Assembly (NCBI GenBank): GCA_031278855.1
Contig: JAITJR010000013.1
Coordinates: forward strand, 1 to 18,346
Source of the DNA: Mycoplasmataceae bacterium
Lineage (GTDB): Bacteria; Bacillota_I; Bacilli_A; Mycoplasmatales; Mycoplasmoidaceae
DNA length: 18,346 bases
Reading direction: 5' to 3'
The translations under genes and the position numbers were made by a program. The notes beneath the pieces were generated by a model. That model was not told the origin of the DNA and searched no databases. It saw nothing but the letters and a program-made list of their open reading frames with translations. This document shows positions 17,914 to 18,346 of this stretch, piece by piece. The stretch's first letter is position 1. The number at the start of each line of letters is the position of its first letter.

Positions 17914-18171
17914 TTAAACTCTTCTTTCATTAATTATTTTTTTATTTCAGTATATTCACACAATACAGGTCGAAATTAATATTAATAATCCTACTCCAAA
18001 AATTATACCAGCAGCAATAATTGACAAGTTATTGAATAAAAATGCGATCCCTAATCCTATCATTACCGCACCAATAATTGCCCCAATGTAGATACATTGT
18101 TTTTGTTTCACACTAAAAGTGTCTCAATGCCTTGCTTTGCTTTTGGTTTTATGTGTATCGGTGTTTTCCAT
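17914..18171 (-). CDS. Small membrane protein, 85 residues, unknown
   Basis: 85 residues with three TGA Trp codons, which is why it is fragmented under the standard code. A polar, basic N-terminus (about 1-25: M-E-N-T-D-T-H-K-T-K-S-K) is followed by two hydrophobic helices at about 27-46 and 50-75, separated by F-N-N-L, and a short basic end (N-K-K-I-I-N-E-R-R-V). The topology suggests both ends are cytoplasmic. It lies between a membrane-protein gene ending 4 bases upstream and the DEAD-box gene starting 6 bases downstream, so all three are likely one transcript. No recognisable family. Confidence 0.7.
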
Positions 18172-18175
18172 CAGA

Positions 18176-18346
18176 CTAACTATAGTCAATTTTTGTGGCT
18201 TCACTTAATTTATTCATAAATTTCGAGGAGTAGCCCAAAAATATTTGTGGCAAAATTAAGAAAATTAGGCAGTATGCAAGTCACTTAAAATAGGCTCGAA
18301 TGGTTAGGAATAATAGTCCTACAAAACTCTGCCTGAAGTAAAGTAG
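18176..18346 (-). CDS. C-terminal end of a membrane protein, running off the window
   Basis: 57 codons are open to the end of the window on the minus strand, ending with TAG at 18176-18178. One TGA Trp is used. A strongly hydrophobic stretch (about residues 9-43 of the visible part: F-V-G-L-L-F-L-T-I, then L-A-Y-C-L-I-F-L-I-L-P) predicts one or two membrane helices, followed by a short polar tail. The start and most of the protein lie outside, so no function can be assigned. It is 4 bases upstream of the small membrane-protein gene. Confidence 0.6.

Noticed and set aside
18179..18184. TATAGT (minus strand) 7 bases before the small membrane-protein start, like a leaderless promoter
   Set aside because: It lies inside the last codons of the upstream gene, whose stop is 4 bases before this start, so readthrough is more likely; a chance match cannot be excluded.
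18266..18335. AGGCAG...CTGCCT pairing with an inner TAGGA/TCCTA hairpin, resembling a structured RNA
   Set aside because: The stretch is inside an open minus-strand reading frame for a hydrophobic protein, and it does not carry the conserved bases of tmRNA, SRP RNA, RNase P RNA or a tRNA.

Overview
The window comes from an AT-rich mollicute (a Mycoplasma-type, wall-less bacterium). The main evidence is that TGA must be read as tryptophan: almost every gene is broken under the standard code, and each break falls at an otherwise conserved Trp (for example the RWLGGT motif of ribosomal protein S2). Gene boundaries below use translation table 4. Two neighbourhoods recall Mycoplasma genitalium/pneumoniae: NAD kinase next to a PTS EIIB-like protein, and pstS, a fused pstC-pstA, pstB and phoU. 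These suggest, but do not prove, a relative of the pneumoniae/penetrans group. The orotate-forming genes pyrD and pyrK and the purine genes purM and purN are unusual for Mollicutes and point to a less reduced metabolism.

Layout. 1-2590 (+): two surface or secreted proteins built from related repeat modules; the second ends in a discoidin (F5/8 type C)-like domain. 2594-3985 (-): NAD kinase, a membrane-tethered EIIB-like protein that has lost its phosphoryl cysteine, and a 36-residue basic protein. 4103-6636 (+): rpsB with long terminal extensions, then an unknown four-helix membrane protein. 6774-8404 (-): pyrK-pyrD, probably leaderless. 8405-8840: a divergent spacer with two promoters and an ORF-like stretch lacking a normal start. 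8841-16348 (+): pstS, fused pstCA, pstB, two SemiSWEET-type proteins, phoU, purM, purN, tightly packed and partly overlapping. 16345-18346 (-): a DEAD-box helicase tail-to-tail with purN, an 85-residue membrane protein, and the C-terminus of another membrane protein running off the window.

How the genes fit together. PstS, PstCA and PstB form a complete phosphate importer with PhoU as its regulator. Two half-SWEET transporters sit inside this operon, and two purine biosynthesis steps follow in the same transcription direction, so phosphate uptake, a small-solute porter and nucleotide synthesis may be co-expressed. PyrK/PyrD would oxidise dihydroorotate with NAD+. I saw no rRNA, tRNA, CRISPR array, intact transposase or convincing strong terminator. 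The most novel items are the SemiSWEET pair inside the pst-phoU operon, the small basic gene at 2594-2704, the catalytically dead EIIB-like partner of NAD kinase, and the repeat/discoidin surface proteins.
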